NCBI GenBank assembly: GCA_016234425.1
Contig: JACRCA010000413.1
Location: 1 to 5,472, forward strand
DNA: 5,472 nucleotides
From: Deltaproteobacteria bacterium
Lineage (GTDB): Bacteria; Desulfobacterota; SM23-61
Direction: 5' to 3'
Below the pieces are notes generated by a model that worked only from the letters and a program-made list of their open reading frames with translations, did not search any database and had not been told where the DNA came from. Both the position numbers and the translations under genes were made by a program. This document shows positions 5,467 through 5,472 of this stretch, in pieces (positions within the stretch are counted from its first letter, which is position 1; each line of letters begins with the position of its first letter).

Positions 5467-5472
5467 GCCGAA

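Overview
The window is bacterial chromosome with five protein-coding genes, each with its own ribosome-binding site or coupling signal except the last. Base composition is moderate in the genes and strongly AT-rich in the one long intergenic gap. The gene mix is an NDP-forming acyl-CoA synthetase subunit, a MmgE/PrpD protein, an alpha/beta hydrolase and a ketoacyl synthase. Together with a C-run/G-run palindrome of the 'aaatcccccc...ggggggattt' type, this would suit a Deltaproteobacteria/Desulfobacterota-like anaerobe that handles organic acids as CoA esters. That placement is inference; no marker gene here fixes the taxonomy.

Layout. (1) 1-999 (+): the C-terminal two thirds of an NDP-forming acyl-CoA synthetase alpha subunit, cut by the window edge. 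(2) 1009-2370 (-): a complete MmgE/PrpD-family protein, convergent with gene 1 across a 9-base gap. (3) 2371-2537: a divergent promoter region with one candidate sigma70-type promoter per direction and a 10-bp inverted repeat whose arms fall near the two predicted transcription starts. (4) 2538-3332 (+): an alpha/beta hydrolase with an intact Ser-Asp-His triad, followed with zero spacing by (5) 3333-4124 (+): a 263-residue protein I do not recognise. These two form a coupled operon. (6) 4125-4611: an AT-rich non-coding stretch with candidate promoters, small palindromes, a large C/G-run inverted repeat and a second GC hairpin. (7) 4612-5466 (+): a FabF-like beta-ketoacyl-ACP synthase that keeps its active-site Cys but stops at TAA. 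The codons after the stop continue the family consensus (I-stop-A-E against the usual I-Y-A-E), so it looks like a gene broken by a point nonsense change.

How they may work together. Genes 1 to 5 suggest acyl-CoA/organic-acid catabolism: CoA activation or release coupled to NDP, a PrpD-type lyase or isomerase acting on a polycarboxylate, and a hydrolase acting on an ester, lactone or C-C bond. This is contextual only, since no pathway-defining partner is visible. The ketoacyl synthase is separated by the long gap and probably belongs to a different unit that continues beyond the window.
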